Shown: positions 1 through 8,453 of the stretch, one piece after another
Numbering within the stretch: the stretch's first letter is position 1
Layout of the letters: each line of letters begins with the position of its first letter
Assembly (NCBI GenBank): GCA_029821455.1
Contig: JALGTI010000039.1
Span: 1-16,191, forward strand
Source: Candidatus Zipacnadia bacterium
GTDB lineage: Bacteria; Armatimonadota; Zipacnadia; Zipacnadales; Zipacnadaceae
DNA: 16,191 nucleotides
Reading direction: 5' to 3'
Translations under genes and position numbers: made by a program
The notes under the pieces: model-generated
What the model saw: the letters and a program-made list of their open reading frames with translations, nothing else
Database searches by the model: none
Told to the model about the DNA's origin: nothing

Positions 1-3000
1 CCGTACGCTAAGGCTGTGCGCGATGCCGAGCGGCGCATCAACCTTGTGGAGCTGTTCCCCCAGCCTAAGCCGCCGATCCCAGTGCCGCCGGAGAAGCGCT
101 TCCGGGGACGGGTGGTGATCCGGGGGGCAATGGTGGAGTATGTTGATGAGACCCCCATCGGTCGGAATGCCCAGGGCCTGGAACTGACACTGCATAATGC
201 GGACGCTACAATTGACTTCGGCCGGCTGGATTGGATAAGCATCCAGGCCGCAACAGATGTCACCGGCGGACAGTTGCAGAGCGTACGGCTGAACATGAAC
301 ATCGGCCCCAATGATCATTTGGGCGTGGATGCCGAGCTAGCGGGCGTGGATGCAGCGTGGTGGTACGACTATTTCGTCTACAGCCCGGAGTTTCAGTTGC
401 TTAGCGGCCGCGCTGACGGGATGGTCAGCTATTGGTCGGTGCCCGTGGAAGAGGGCGCAAGGCAGACCGGCTATTTGGCGTCGGCGGCCCTGCGTGACGG
501 TATCGGGCGGCTTACCAGGCTGGGCTTGGAGCCTGTGGTGTTCAACGGCGTGGCCACGGTCACACCTCAGGGCGTCAGCATCTCCAGTCTGGATGCTCGC
601 TGGGCCGGCACGCACCTGAGCGCTACCGGCGCCCTGTTCGACTATCAGCATCCTACACTGGATCTCCAGTTTCAGGGTGTATCTGAAAACTCCCGGCGCT
701 TGACGGACTTGCTGTCACCGGAGAGCGTAGCGCAGTTACCTGAGTTTGAGGGCTCGATGCAGGCGGAGATCAGCGGCTCGCTGGTTGGGCCGCTGGCGCA
801 TGCAAGTGCGGAGCTGAAAGTGGCCCTACCAGATGATCTGGCAGTCACCGATCCGAGGCTGGGGAAGCTAGAGCTGGCCGGACTGAACCTCGAGGCCAAC
901 TTGTGGGATTGGGCGCGGCCACAGGTGGCAGTGCGGGCGACGAGCCCCGGCGTGCAAGTGGCGAATCTGGAGGGGCTGTTAGCAGACAATAAGGGACAGT
1001 GGCCCAGTGATCTGGCTGCCACGGAGATCGAAGAGGTGGAGATGGGCTTCGTGTGGGCAGAGGGCAGGCCGCTCATCTCCAGTCACCTGGCGGTCGAGCG
1101 TGTGCAAGCAGACGAACTGGTGGTGGAACACTTGCGCGCGCCGGTGCAGATAGTGGGCAATACCATTATGCTGCCCAGCCTCGAGGCGGAGGTTCTGGGC
1201 GGCCAGGTTAGCGGCAGTGGGGTGATGCGGCTTGACGAGGAGGGTGCCAGCCTCTACTTCACCACTGATCTGCGCGACATTGATGTAGCCGAGGCCCAGC
1301 AACTGCCTACAGAGCAGTTGCCCGAAGAGCTAGCACGGCAGCTAGGAGGTACCCTGAACGCGACAGTGGCGGCGACGGTAGAGCGTGGGCAAGTGGATGG
1401 GGCCGCGCGGGTACGAGTGGTTGATGCGCGATATGGGGACGTGCGGCTACAGGAGATAAGCGCGCTGGTGCGGATGGCAGGCGAAGAGCTGACCATTCCG
1501 CTGCTGCAGGTGATGGATGCCAAGGGATTGTTGTGGGCGCGTGGCAAGGTGGGACTGGATGGGGTAGTGGATCTGCGAGTGGCTGCCGCCGAGTTGGACA
1601 GCGGCCACGTTGCTCAGCTCTTCGACATCGAGAAAGCAGCGGGGGCCGTCTATCTTGACGGTCAGATCACTGGTACGCTGGAGCAGCCATCTGGAGACGT
1701 CAAACTGTACATCTTCGAGCCGCGTTATGCTGACTATGCAGCGGCGGCGCTGACAGCGCAGGTGGCTGGTGATAGAGAGAATATCCGTGTCAGCGACTTG
1801 CTGCTGGCCCGGCGTGGATCAATGCTGCACGGCGACGTTCAGCTCCAGGACATTCGATGGGATGAGCCGGATGCCAGACTGTCAGGGCATATTAGGGGCC
1901 TGGGGCTGAAGGTCAAGGATGCCCTGGAACTGGCCAAATCTTCGTTGGACGCCACAGGAGTCGGGGAACTGGAGGTGACTCTGAGTGGGACGCTGCAAGC
2001 TCCCTGGGCCGAGGGGGAGCTCAAACTGGCCTATGGGTCGGTGCAGCGCTTCGGTATCAGCTCGGCCCAGGTTCCCTTTGAGGTGGGGCTGGATGAGCTG
2101 AGGGTGGTGGGTGCTCAGTTCAAGGCGCGAGAGGCAGTAGTTAGTGGCGATGCTGTGGTGACAAGCCTCCGAGACGCGCCGCAGTACGTGGCTAATCTCA
2201 GCGCGCACAATATACTTCTGCAAGACTTGGCGCCTCTTCGCGAGCGCGGTCTGGACCTCGATGGCGAAATACGAATCCCAAATGCCGAGATACGCAGCAC
2301 GCCAGATGGGCCAGTCGGGAGGGGAAACCTAGTGGCCCAACGGATCGGTGTAGGGGGGCAGAGCGTGGAGGCAATTGACGCGCAGGTGACTTTGCAGGAG
2401 GGAAAGATCGAGCTTGCGCGCACGGAGTTGACCGTAGGGCAAGGGAAGGTGACAGGAGGCGGGTATTATGACTGGGCCGACAAGCAGGTAAGCTTCGATG
2501 TTGGCGTCAACTCCGCCCAGCTTCACGAACTACTGCAGATGGCGGTGCCTCTGGCGGCTGCCTTCAGCCCTCAGGGACCTGAGGAGAACCAAACGACCCA
2601 GCCCCTCTCGCAGACCTTCGCCGGCCTGGCCAGGCGGGTGCGGGCGACCGTCAGTGGCACTGTAGCTTTAGCCGGCCCCCTCGACGCTTTGGATACCCAG
2701 GTGGAACTGAGACTGGCGGAGGGCAGCTTTGACAACAAGGCGCTGCCGGACCTAGAGGGCACGTTCGGTATGGACCTGGCTTCCAAGACGCTATCTGGAA
2801 TTGACGCTGAACTGACGCGTGGGAGCGGCGCTGTGGCGTACGTCAGCGGGGAGATTGAGCTTGGTGGGCAGCTTGACATGATGCTTGATGCATCGGGCAT
2901 TGACCTGGCCGTGTGGCGGGAATGGCTGCCGCGCGGCCTGGGGCTGGGTGGCACGGCGGGCATATTCGTTGTGGCCACGGGCGATACCAGCGCGCCTGGT

Positions 3001-4899
3001 GTAGAGTGCAGTGTGGATATCGAGAACGCGAGCATCGCAGGGGCCAGCTTCGACCTCGTGTCAGTGCCGATTATGAGCGTAGAAGAGGGCCGCATTAATC
3101 TTGATACACTGATACTCAAGCGCGGCGACCAAGAGATCGTGGCTGACGGCTATCTGCCCTTCTCGTGGTCGGCACCGCACATTCCGCAGGATCAGCAGAT
3201 GGCCTTCGCCACCCACATCAAGGATATTGACCTGGGCTTCTTCCCGCCTATAGTGGACGAGATAGTCAAAGAACAGCAGCGCAGCCGGCACCAGCGAGTT
3301 CAAGACACGGTCTGGGGGAAGATGATTGCCGTCGGCTTGGTCAATAGTGACCTGCAAGTGGTCGGGACGGTGGCCAATCCGGTCTTCGGTGGGAGTCTGC
3401 GGCTGGCGGATGGCAGTGTACTGCTGCCGGGCTGGTCACAGCCGCTGGAGGACTTGCAGGTGGATCTCACCATCGCTGGATTGGCGGGCAAAGAGCTAGG
3501 GGGACAGAGGGGATCGGCCGGGCTGGCTGGTACTCAGGAGAATGAAATCAATATCCGGGTAGTGTCGGGTCGCTGGGATCAGACAACCGCCTCTGTGGCC
3601 GGTTCGGCGCGCATTAACTACTTTCAAGTTGATGAGTTCGCACGGAATTATTTTGACCTAGCGCTAGAGGTCAACGCGGCGGAACAGCAGCTATGGCCGG
3701 GAGCCACGTTGCACAATCTGGCCGGCACCGTGCGGTTACAGACGACGGAGGAGGACCGACAGCGGCTGGCGTTTGAGAATTGGAGTGGACGGCTGAACCA
3801 TGGCGCCATCACTCTGACGGGGGGGACATATCTGGACAGTTTCAGGCTGGCAGATCTGGGCGGCGATGAGACCGACATTGCGCTGGGGCTGGCTGAGACC
3901 GGCGTGCGTTATCCTGACTTGCTCAAGCGCGGTCTGGTGCACCTGACCGTAGAGGCGCGCAATCCGGCGCCGGGTCAGCCTGTGAGGCTGACGGCGCGAG
4001 GGCAACTGTCACACGCCCAGGTTGGCGTCCCACCGCCAAGCCCTGGCGAGCCACGAATGTTACGGGGCTTCAGTGAGGCAGTGCCTGGTGTGCAACTCGA
4101 TATGCGCTTTGCCCTCGGCCCTGATGTGACCTTTGTTAGTCAGGGCATCCGGGCGCCGTTGCAGCCGACTGATACGGCACTGGTGGTGTCGGGCACTCCC
4201 CAGCGCCCCCGGGTGGAGGGGCAGATTGAGGTCATACCTGGCCGGGTGACGGTCCCGGCCGGGGCCGTGAACGTGCAGGAGTTCGGCGTCCACTACGTGC
4301 TGACAGCCAAGCTGGGGGACTTCAGCGTCCCGGTGGAATTGGAGCTTGGTGGCGAGGTGTGGGGCAAGGCAGACAAGGTAGTGACAGGCGTTATGCTGGC
4401 TGGCCGCGATATCGGCCCGGTGCACATCTACCTGGAGATTGGGGGGCGACTGCCGGATCAGATTCGCATTGACACTCACTCCGAACCGCCTCTTACTGAG
4501 CAGCAGATCTTTGCGATGCTCGGGATGGGCACGCTCGGAGGACTAGGGCCAATGGCGGAGGCTACCTCTTTGACTGAGATAGTCTCGGAGCGGTTCCTCT
4601 CGCTGTTGGCGGCTGGCTTCCGGGCGACCATCTTTGAACCGATTGAGGAGGAGCTCAGGCGCTCGCTGGGGCTGTCGGAGTTCAGCGTCAACTTCACCTT
4701 CGACCAGCCCCTGGAGTTGAGGGTCGGCAAGTATCTGACCAAGGATTTTCTGGTCACATATCGGCACTTGGTGACCGAATATGCCGACGAATGGGACCTG
4801 GGACTGTCGTATGAACTCCCACGCGGCCTGCGGGTTACCTATGGCACCAATGAGAAGGGTGAAAATGAGGTGCGGGTGGGATACACCACGAGTTTTTAG
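1..4899 (+). CDS. tamB: TamB-like translocation/assembly protein (DUF490 family), 5' end missing
   Basis: The frame is open to the left edge, so the N-terminus, including the expected inner-membrane anchor, lies outside the window; 1632 codons are visible. The protein is an almost unbroken series of short amphipathic beta-strands with AsmA/TamB-type phrases (for example GGSLRLADGSVLLPGW near visible residue 1130 and RVEGQIEVIPGRVTVPAG near 1405). The C-terminal DUF490 part has the family-typical segment TEQQIFAMLGMG near 1495 and ends in Phe. TamB proteins form long lipid-conducting beta-taco structures that span the periplasm and work with an Omp85 partner in outer-membrane protein or phospholipid delivery. 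Here the partner is presumably the BamA encoded two genes downstream, as no TamA is visible. The size is above the roughly 1260 residues of E. coli TamB, in line with the large versions of diderm Terrabacteria. Family assignment is firm; the exact cargo is unknown. Confidence 0.88.
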   Translation, partial: PYAKAVRDAERRINLVELFPQPKPPIPVPPEKRFRGRVVIRGAMVEYVDETPIGRNAQGLELTLHNADATIDFGRLDWISIQAATDVTGGQLQSVRLNMNIGPNDHLGVDAELAGVDAAWWYDYFVYSPEFQLLSGRADGMVSYWSVPVEEGARQTGYLASAALRDGIGRLTRLGLEPVVFNGVATVTPQGVSISSLDARWAGTHLSATGALFDYQHPTLDLQFQGVSENSRRLTDLLSPESVAQLPEFEGSMQAEISGSLVGPLAHASAELKVALPDDLAVTDPRLGKLELAGLNLEANLWDWARPQVAVRATSPGVQVANLEGLLADNKGQWPSDLAATEIEEVEMGFVWAEGRPLISSHLAVERVQADELVVEHLRAPVQIVGNTIMLPSLEAEVLGGQVSGSGVMRLDEEGASLYFTTDLRDIDVAEAQQLPTEQLPEELARQLGGTLNATVAATVERGQVDGAARVRVVDARYGDVRLQEISALVRMAGEELTIPLLQVMDAKGLLWARGKVGLDGVVDLRVAAAELDSGHVAQLFDIEKAAGAVYLDGQITGTLEQPSGDVKLYIFEPRYADYAAAALTAQVAGDRENIRVSDLLLARRGSMLHGDVQLQDIRWDEPDARLSGHIRGLGLKVKDALELAKSSLDATGVGELEVTLSGTLQAPWAEGELKLAYGSVQRFGISSAQVPFEVGLDELRVVGAQFKAREAVVSGDAVVTSLRDAPQYVANLSAHNILLQDLAPLRERGLDLDGEIRIPNAEIRSTPDGPVGRGNLVAQRIGVGGQSVEAIDAQVTLQEGKIELARTELTVGQGKVTGGGYYDWADKQVSFDVGVNSAQLHELLQMAVPLAAAFSPQGPEENQTTQPLSQTFAGLARRVRATVSGTVALAGPLDALDTQVELRLAEGSFDNKALPDLEGTFGMDLASKTLSGIDAELTRGSGAVAYVSGEIELGGQLDMMLDASGIDLAVWREWLPRGLGLGGTAGIFVVATGDTSAPGVECSVDIENASIAGASFDLVSVPIMSVEEGRINLDTLILKRGDQEIVADGYLPFSWSAPHIPQDQQMAFATHIKDIDLGFFPPIVDEIVKEQQRSRHQRVQDTVWGKMIAVGLVNSDLQVVGTVANPVFGGSLRLADGSVLLPGWSQPLEDLQVDLTIAGLAGKELGGQRGSAGLAGTQENEINIRVVSGRWDQTTASVAGSARINYFQVDEFARNYFDLALEVNAAEQQLWPGATLHNLAGTVRLQTTEEDRQRLAFENWSGRLNHGAITLTGGTYLDSFRLADLGGDETDIALGLAETGVRYPDLLKRGLVHLTVEARNPAPGQPVRLTARGQLSHAQVGVPPPSPGEPRMLRGFSEAVPGVQLDMRFALGPDVTFVSQGIRAPLQPTDTALVVSGTPQRPRVEGQIEVIPGRVTVPAGAVNVQEFGVHYVLTAKLGDFSVPVELELGGEVWGKADKVVTGVMLAGRDIGPVHIYLEIGGRLPDQIRIDTHSEPPLTEQQIFAMLGMGTLGGLGPMAEATSLTEIVSERFLSLLAAGFRATIFEPIEEELRRSLGLSEFSVNFTFDQPLELRVGKYLTKDFLVTYRHLVTEYADEWDLGLSYELPRGLRVTYGTNEKGENEVRVGYTTSF

Positions 4900-4985
4900 G
4901 GGCCGCCTGGGGCTGTGGCAACGAAGTAGGGGGGTGAGTGTCTAAGTCAGCGTGGTGATTGGATGCCGGCCGACCTTTGGGCGAG

Positions 4986-5014
4986 TGGCCAGAGGACGGA
5001 ATGTGTGCTATAAT
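4986..5014 (+). promoter_or_regulatory. Extended -10 sigma-70 type promoter of the ECF sigma gene
   Basis: A perfect extended -10 (TGCTATAAT, 5006-5014) lies 17 bp downstream of a 4/6 match to the -35 box (TGGCCA, 4986-4991). Transcription would start near 5021, about 35 nt before the chosen GTG start of the sigma gene. It therefore argues against a start at TTG 5014, which lies inside the promoter. The remainder of the 4900-5055 gap shows no convincing terminator behind tamB, so some read-through from tamB remains possible. Confidence 0.65.
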
Positions 5015-5055
5015 TGCCGGCTAACATAACCACGCCACTTAAGCGGGAGGCCGCT

Positions 5056-5625
5056 GTGACAAAGCAGTCGCCACCGCCCGATGCGTTCACGCGCATAGTC
5101 GAAGAGAACTATCAACGGGTCTACAACGTTATATACAGGCTCATAGAGGACCGCCAGGAAGCCGAGGACCTGACGCAGGATACATTTGTCAACGCCCATC
5201 GTGCGTTCCGGACGTTTCGGGGCGATAGTCAAATCTACACATGGCTATACCGTATCGCGGTGAACCTCACTAAGAACCGACTGGAACGCCGGGCGCGCCG
5301 CGAACAGGCTCATAGCTATTCGTTGGATGCGCCAGTAGAGCTGGACCAAGAGGAGCAATTGTGGAGGCAAGTGGAGGACTGGTCCGAGTGCCCGGCGCAG
5401 TTAGTCCAGAACTGGGAGTTGGGAGAACTTCTGGCCGCGGAGGTCAGCGGGTTGCGGCTCGACTATAAGGAGGTCGTAATCCTTCGGGACTACGAGGGTC
5501 TGTCGTACGAAGAGATAGCATCCGTGGTGGGTTGTAGTGTGCAGGCAGTTAAGTCACGCCTGTTCAGGGCGCGCAGCGTACTACGAGAGCGCTTGCAGAG
5601 GTATCTGGGTGAGGAGTTCCAATAA
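5056..5625 (+). CDS. ECF-family RNA polymerase sigma factor (sigma-70 regions 2 and 4)
   Basis: This 189-residue protein carries sigma region 2 at about residues 11-80 (AEDLTQDTFVNAHRAF, then the -10-recognition helix around TWLYRIAVN). Sigma region 4 lies at about 124-184, with its helix-turn-helix at 149-175 (LSYEEIASVVGCSVQAVKSRLFRAR). There is no region 1 or 3, as in extracytoplasmic-function sigma factors of this size. The GTG start at 5056 is chosen because GGGAGG (5045-5050) sits 5 nt upstream and the promoter at 4986-5014 excludes the longer TTG start. It lies between tamB and bamA, 82 nt before bamA, and no anti-sigma gene is adjacent. From its position I infer a role in envelope homeostasis, perhaps driving the following cluster; that is not shown by the sequence. 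Its target promoters cannot be deduced here. Confidence 0.93.
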   Translation: MTKQSPPPDAFTRIVEENYQRVYNVIYRLIEDRQEAEDLTQDTFVNAHRAFRTFRGDSQIYTWLYRIAVNLTKNRLERRARREQAHSYSLDAPVELDQEEQLWRQVEDWSECPAQLVQNWELGELLAAEVSGLRLDYKEVVILRDYEGLSYEEIASVVGCSVQAVKSRLFRARSVLRERLQRYLGEEFQ

Positions 5626-5707
5626 AGATCGTCTAAACCGAAGGCCAGAATCCCTATGCCACGACTGCGGCACAGCGCTGGACGTGCCGTTCTGAAGGAG
5701 AGAGACG

Positions 5708-7591
5708 ATGCTTCAACTGGGCGATAGTAAAGGTATCGTGAGTCTGCTCATCCTGGTGGTGCTGGTCGTGGCCAGTGGTCCGGTTATTGGGCAGGCTCAA
5801 CAGCTCATTACAGCCATCCAGGTGGGCGGGAATGAGTACATCTCGCAGGATGTAATCCTGGCCGATGTGGCCGAGATTCTGAAGATCGGTGAGCCCTTCA
5901 CTGCCGCGAAGGCGGAGGCGGCGCGTGAGGCGGTGCTTCGCGAGGGCTACTTCGAGGATGTGGTGGTAAGTACGCGGGCCGTCGAGGGCGGCATTGAAGT
6001 GATTATCAGCGTCGTCGAGAAATCGCGCATTGACAAAATCCTCTTCGTTGGCAATACGGTGCTGACCGATGAAGAGTTGCGGGAGGCCATAGTCAGCAAG
6101 GTCGGTCATGTGATAGACACGCGCATCATCCGGGTGGACGTAACCCGGATTGAGGAGACATATCGCAAACACGGCTATGTGGGTAGAGTCGTTGACGCCG
6201 GCCCCGACGAGTTCGGTGTTCTCACCTTCATTATCAACGAGGCTCACGTAGAGAGGATTGATATCAAGGGCCGCAAGCGCACGAAAGAATGGGTGATAAG
6301 GCGCCAGATTCACACCAAGCCTGGAGCGTTATACAGAGAGCAGGATATTAGTGGAGACATTAGGCGTGTGTTTGGCCTCAACATATTTCAGAATGTGACC
6401 CCGGATATTCGAGAGGGGGAGGAGGACCCCCTGTCTGGGGTGATAGTCGAGCTGACAGTCGAAGAGAAGCCAACCGGGCTGGCGTCGTTTGCCTTGGCTT
6501 ACTCAAACCTCGACGACCTGGTGGTTATGTTGTCGCTATCCGACAGCAATCTGCGCGGGCGGGCGGAGCGCGGCTCGGTTGACCTGGAACTGTTTGGCCG
6601 CACCAGCTTCAATGTGCGCTTCTACGAGCCGTTCTTGGATAGGCATGACACCTCAATGGATGTAGCGCTGTTCGACATGGAGAGGCGCCGCCGGTTTGTC
6701 GGAGGCGCCGCCATCTCGATGCCCGAGGACGAGTACGACGAGCGCCGCACCGGCTCAACGGTCAAGTTCTCACGCCCCACTTCCGAGACTGATCGCTGGA
6801 GCATTGGATTTCGCAATGAGAAGGTATCCAGTTCGTTCTATGAGGGCACCCAGGTACTTACTCCGGGGCCGGGAGCTGGCGGAGCCAGTGTGGCTCAGGG
6901 GGGGAGCAATACGCACTCGCTGCCACCGGATAATCCCGACCTGGACCCGGACAAGCCCGACCCCGGCGATGGTCCAGGGCCGATCATAATTGCCGCGCCT
7001 CTGCATCCTGGTGGGCGCATATCCAGTGCCACCCTGGGCTGGACACGCGACGCCCGCATTAGCGACAAGCGCAACAACCCCAGGTCCGGCTTCCTTGTGG
7101 GTACATCGTGGGAAGGCGCCGGTAGCATCTTGGGTGGCGACACAGACTTCAACCAGCTGACTGCTGAATGGCGTCACTACAGGCCCATGGGCAAGCGCGA
7201 TGTGCTGGCAATGCGGCTGATGGGCGGCATATCGTTTGGCAATCTCCCGCTCTTTGAGTCCTTCGTTGCCGGGGGGGCCAATACGTTACGCGGCTACGAT
7301 GAGGAGCGCTTCCGGGGCGAGAAGCTGCTGCTCTTGAACATCGAGTATCGCCGCAATATCTCCGATAAGTTTGGCGCAGTCGCCTTCGTGGACATTGGCG
7401 ATGCCTTCGGCGGCAGGTACGCTACAATAGTGCCGGGCTTTGAAATCCCTGCCGAGGATCAGGAGTTCGAGCCGCATGTGGGTGGCGGCATCGGTCTGCG
7501 GGCCGAGACACCCCTGGGGCCTATCCGACTGGACTTCGGCTTCAGCTCAGAGGGCAGCCAGGTCCACTTCGGCTTCGGCCAAATATTCTAG
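5708..7591 (+). CDS. bamA: BamA / Omp85 outer-membrane protein assembly factor
   Basis: This 627-residue protein has an N-terminal signal peptide (hydrophobic stretch about 10-27), so it is exported. Three POTRA domains follow at about 33-104, 106-178 and 180-254; the usual proteobacterial number is five. The Omp85 barrel occupies about 255-627. The diagnostic LRGY motif of the barrel lumen loop is at 527-530 inside GGANTLRGYDEERF, followed by VDIGDAF. The chain ends with FGFGQIF, giving the aromatic C-terminal residue used as a beta-signal. The ATG at 5708 has AAGGAG 7 nt upstream. BamA folds and inserts beta-barrel proteins into the outer membrane; likely clients and partners in this window are the SLH porin, TamB and Skp. 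An odd point is a Pro/Gly/Asp-rich insertion at about 381-436 in a predicted barrel loop. Confidence 0.95.
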   Translation: MLQLGDSKGIVSLLILVVLVVASGPVIGQAQQLITAIQVGGNEYISQDVILADVAEILKIGEPFTAAKAEAAREAVLREGYFEDVVVSTRAVEGGIEVIISVVEKSRIDKILFVGNTVLTDEELREAIVSKVGHVIDTRIIRVDVTRIEETYRKHGYVGRVVDAGPDEFGVLTFIINEAHVERIDIKGRKRTKEWVIRRQIHTKPGALYREQDISGDIRRVFGLNIFQNVTPDIREGEEDPLSGVIVELTVEEKPTGLASFALAYSNLDDLVVMLSLSDSNLRGRAERGSVDLELFGRTSFNVRFYEPFLDRHDTSMDVALFDMERRRRFVGGAAISMPEDEYDERRTGSTVKFSRPTSETDRWSIGFRNEKVSSSFYEGTQVLTPGPGAGGASVAQGGSNTHSLPPDNPDLDPDKPDPGDGPGPIIIAAPLHPGGRISSATLGWTRDARISDKRNNPRSGFLVGTSWEGAGSILGGDTDFNQLTAEWRHYRPMGKRDVLAMRLMGGISFGNLPLFESFVAGGANTLRGYDEERFRGEKLLLLNIEYRRNISDKFGAVAFVDIGDAFGGRYATIVPGFEIPAEDQEFEPHVGGGIGLRAETPLGPIRLDFGFSSEGSQVHFGFGQIF

Positions 7592-7606
7592 CCGCCGACC
7601 CACCGA

Positions 7607-7627
7607 CCCCGGCACACAAGGCCGGGG
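7607..7627 (+). promoter_or_regulatory. Intercistronic hairpin between bamA and skp
   Basis: A perfect 7-bp GC stem (CCCCGGC / GCCGGGG) encloses a 7-nt loop. No T-run follows, so it is unlikely to be a strong intrinsic terminator. It may stabilise or partly attenuate the mRNA between bamA and skp. Confidence 0.45.
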
Positions 7628-7679
7628 CGTGCTGACCTCACCGACCAGCAATACGCAATCGCCAGGAAGGAACAAGTCT

Positions 7680-8453
7680 ATGAAAAAGCTATTGACCATA
7701 ATGTTGTGCTTGATGAGCGTGCCGCTGCTGTCTGGAGTGGGTCTGGCTCAGGAAGAACCAGCCCCGCTGAAGATCGCACTGGTGAATGTCACAAGGCTAC
7801 AAAGCGAGTTTCAGGCGCGGCAGCAGGCCCTGGAGGAGCTTAGACAATGGATGACCATCAAGGATAATGTATATCGGGAGTTGCGGAATTATCTGCTGCT
7901 GCCTGAAGAGCATTTTATTGAGGTAACGGAAATCCTCGAGATGCCCCCACCGCTACCCGATGAGCGCCAGAAGCGCCTTGAGGAACTCAAGGCGCTCTCT
8001 GACAGCAAACTAGCCGAGTATGTGACCCTCCAGGCCAAGCCAGATCGCACCACGACCGAAGATGACCGTTTCAAAACCTTGGCTGAGCAGTATAGCCGTT
8101 GCCAGGACTTGCTGAACCAGTATGCGGACTCCGCACAGGTGGAGTTCGAGCAGAAGGGCCAGGAGATGGACAACCGCCTGAATGCCAAGATACTTGAGGC
8201 GGTCAAGAACGTTTCTGAAGAGAACGGCTATTCACTGGTCTTGGGTTATTCTGTGGTACTAAACCTGGCGGCAGTGCTGTATGCTGTAGCACCGGTCGCG
8301 GATATCACCGACGATGTTATCGCCGTGCTCAACCCGCCACTGGAAGCACCAGCCGAAGGTGGCGGTGAGGAAGCACCACCTGAAGAGCCGGAGGGTGGCG
8401 AGGAGGAGACACCCCCCGAGGAGCCAACTGAAGGAGACGGCGGTGGCGGATAG
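7680..8453 (+). CDS. skp: Skp/OmpH-family periplasmic chaperone with acidic Pro/Glu tail
   Basis: This 257-residue protein has a clear signal peptide (MKKLLTIMLCLMS..., likely cleaved after GLA at 23). The core has the OmpH layout: first strand KIALVNVTRL at 31-40, a long helical coiled-coil arm at about 41-180, then the closing strand and helix SLVLGYSVVL (185-194) and the family-typical ADITDDVIAVLN (207-218). Skp binds unfolded outer-membrane proteins in the periplasm and passes them to BamA, which matches the upstream gene. The ATG at 7680 is preceded by GGAAGG with 9-nt spacing; it also marks where the signal peptide begins, so longer in-frame starts inside bamA are not credible. Residues 219-257 form a low-complexity Pro/Glu/Gly tail not found in classical Skp. 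The last 11 nt overlap the next gene. Confidence 0.88.
   Translation: MKKLLTIMLCLMSVPLLSGVGLAQEEPAPLKIALVNVTRLQSEFQARQQALEELRQWMTIKDNVYRELRNYLLLPEEHFIEVTEILEMPPPLPDERQKRLEELKALSDSKLAEYVTLQAKPDRTTTEDDRFKTLAEQYSRCQDLLNQYADSAQVEFEQKGQEMDNRLNAKILEAVKNVSEENGYSLVLGYSVVLNLAAVLYAVAPVADITDDVIAVLNPPLEAPAEGGGEEAPPEEPEGGEEETPPEEPTEGDGGGG

Noticed and set aside
4900..4930. Terminator behind tamB
   Set aside because: GCCGC/GTGGC pairing is short and imperfect and no T-run follows it.
5014..5055. Longer N-terminus of the sigma factor from TTG 5014
   Set aside because: The TTG lies in the -10 box of a strong promoter and has no ribosome-binding site, whereas GTG 5056 has a good one.
7440..7679. 80-residue N-terminal extension of Skp inside bamA
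   Set aside because: It would place the signal peptide internally; ATG 7680 has its own ribosome-binding site and starts the signal peptide.
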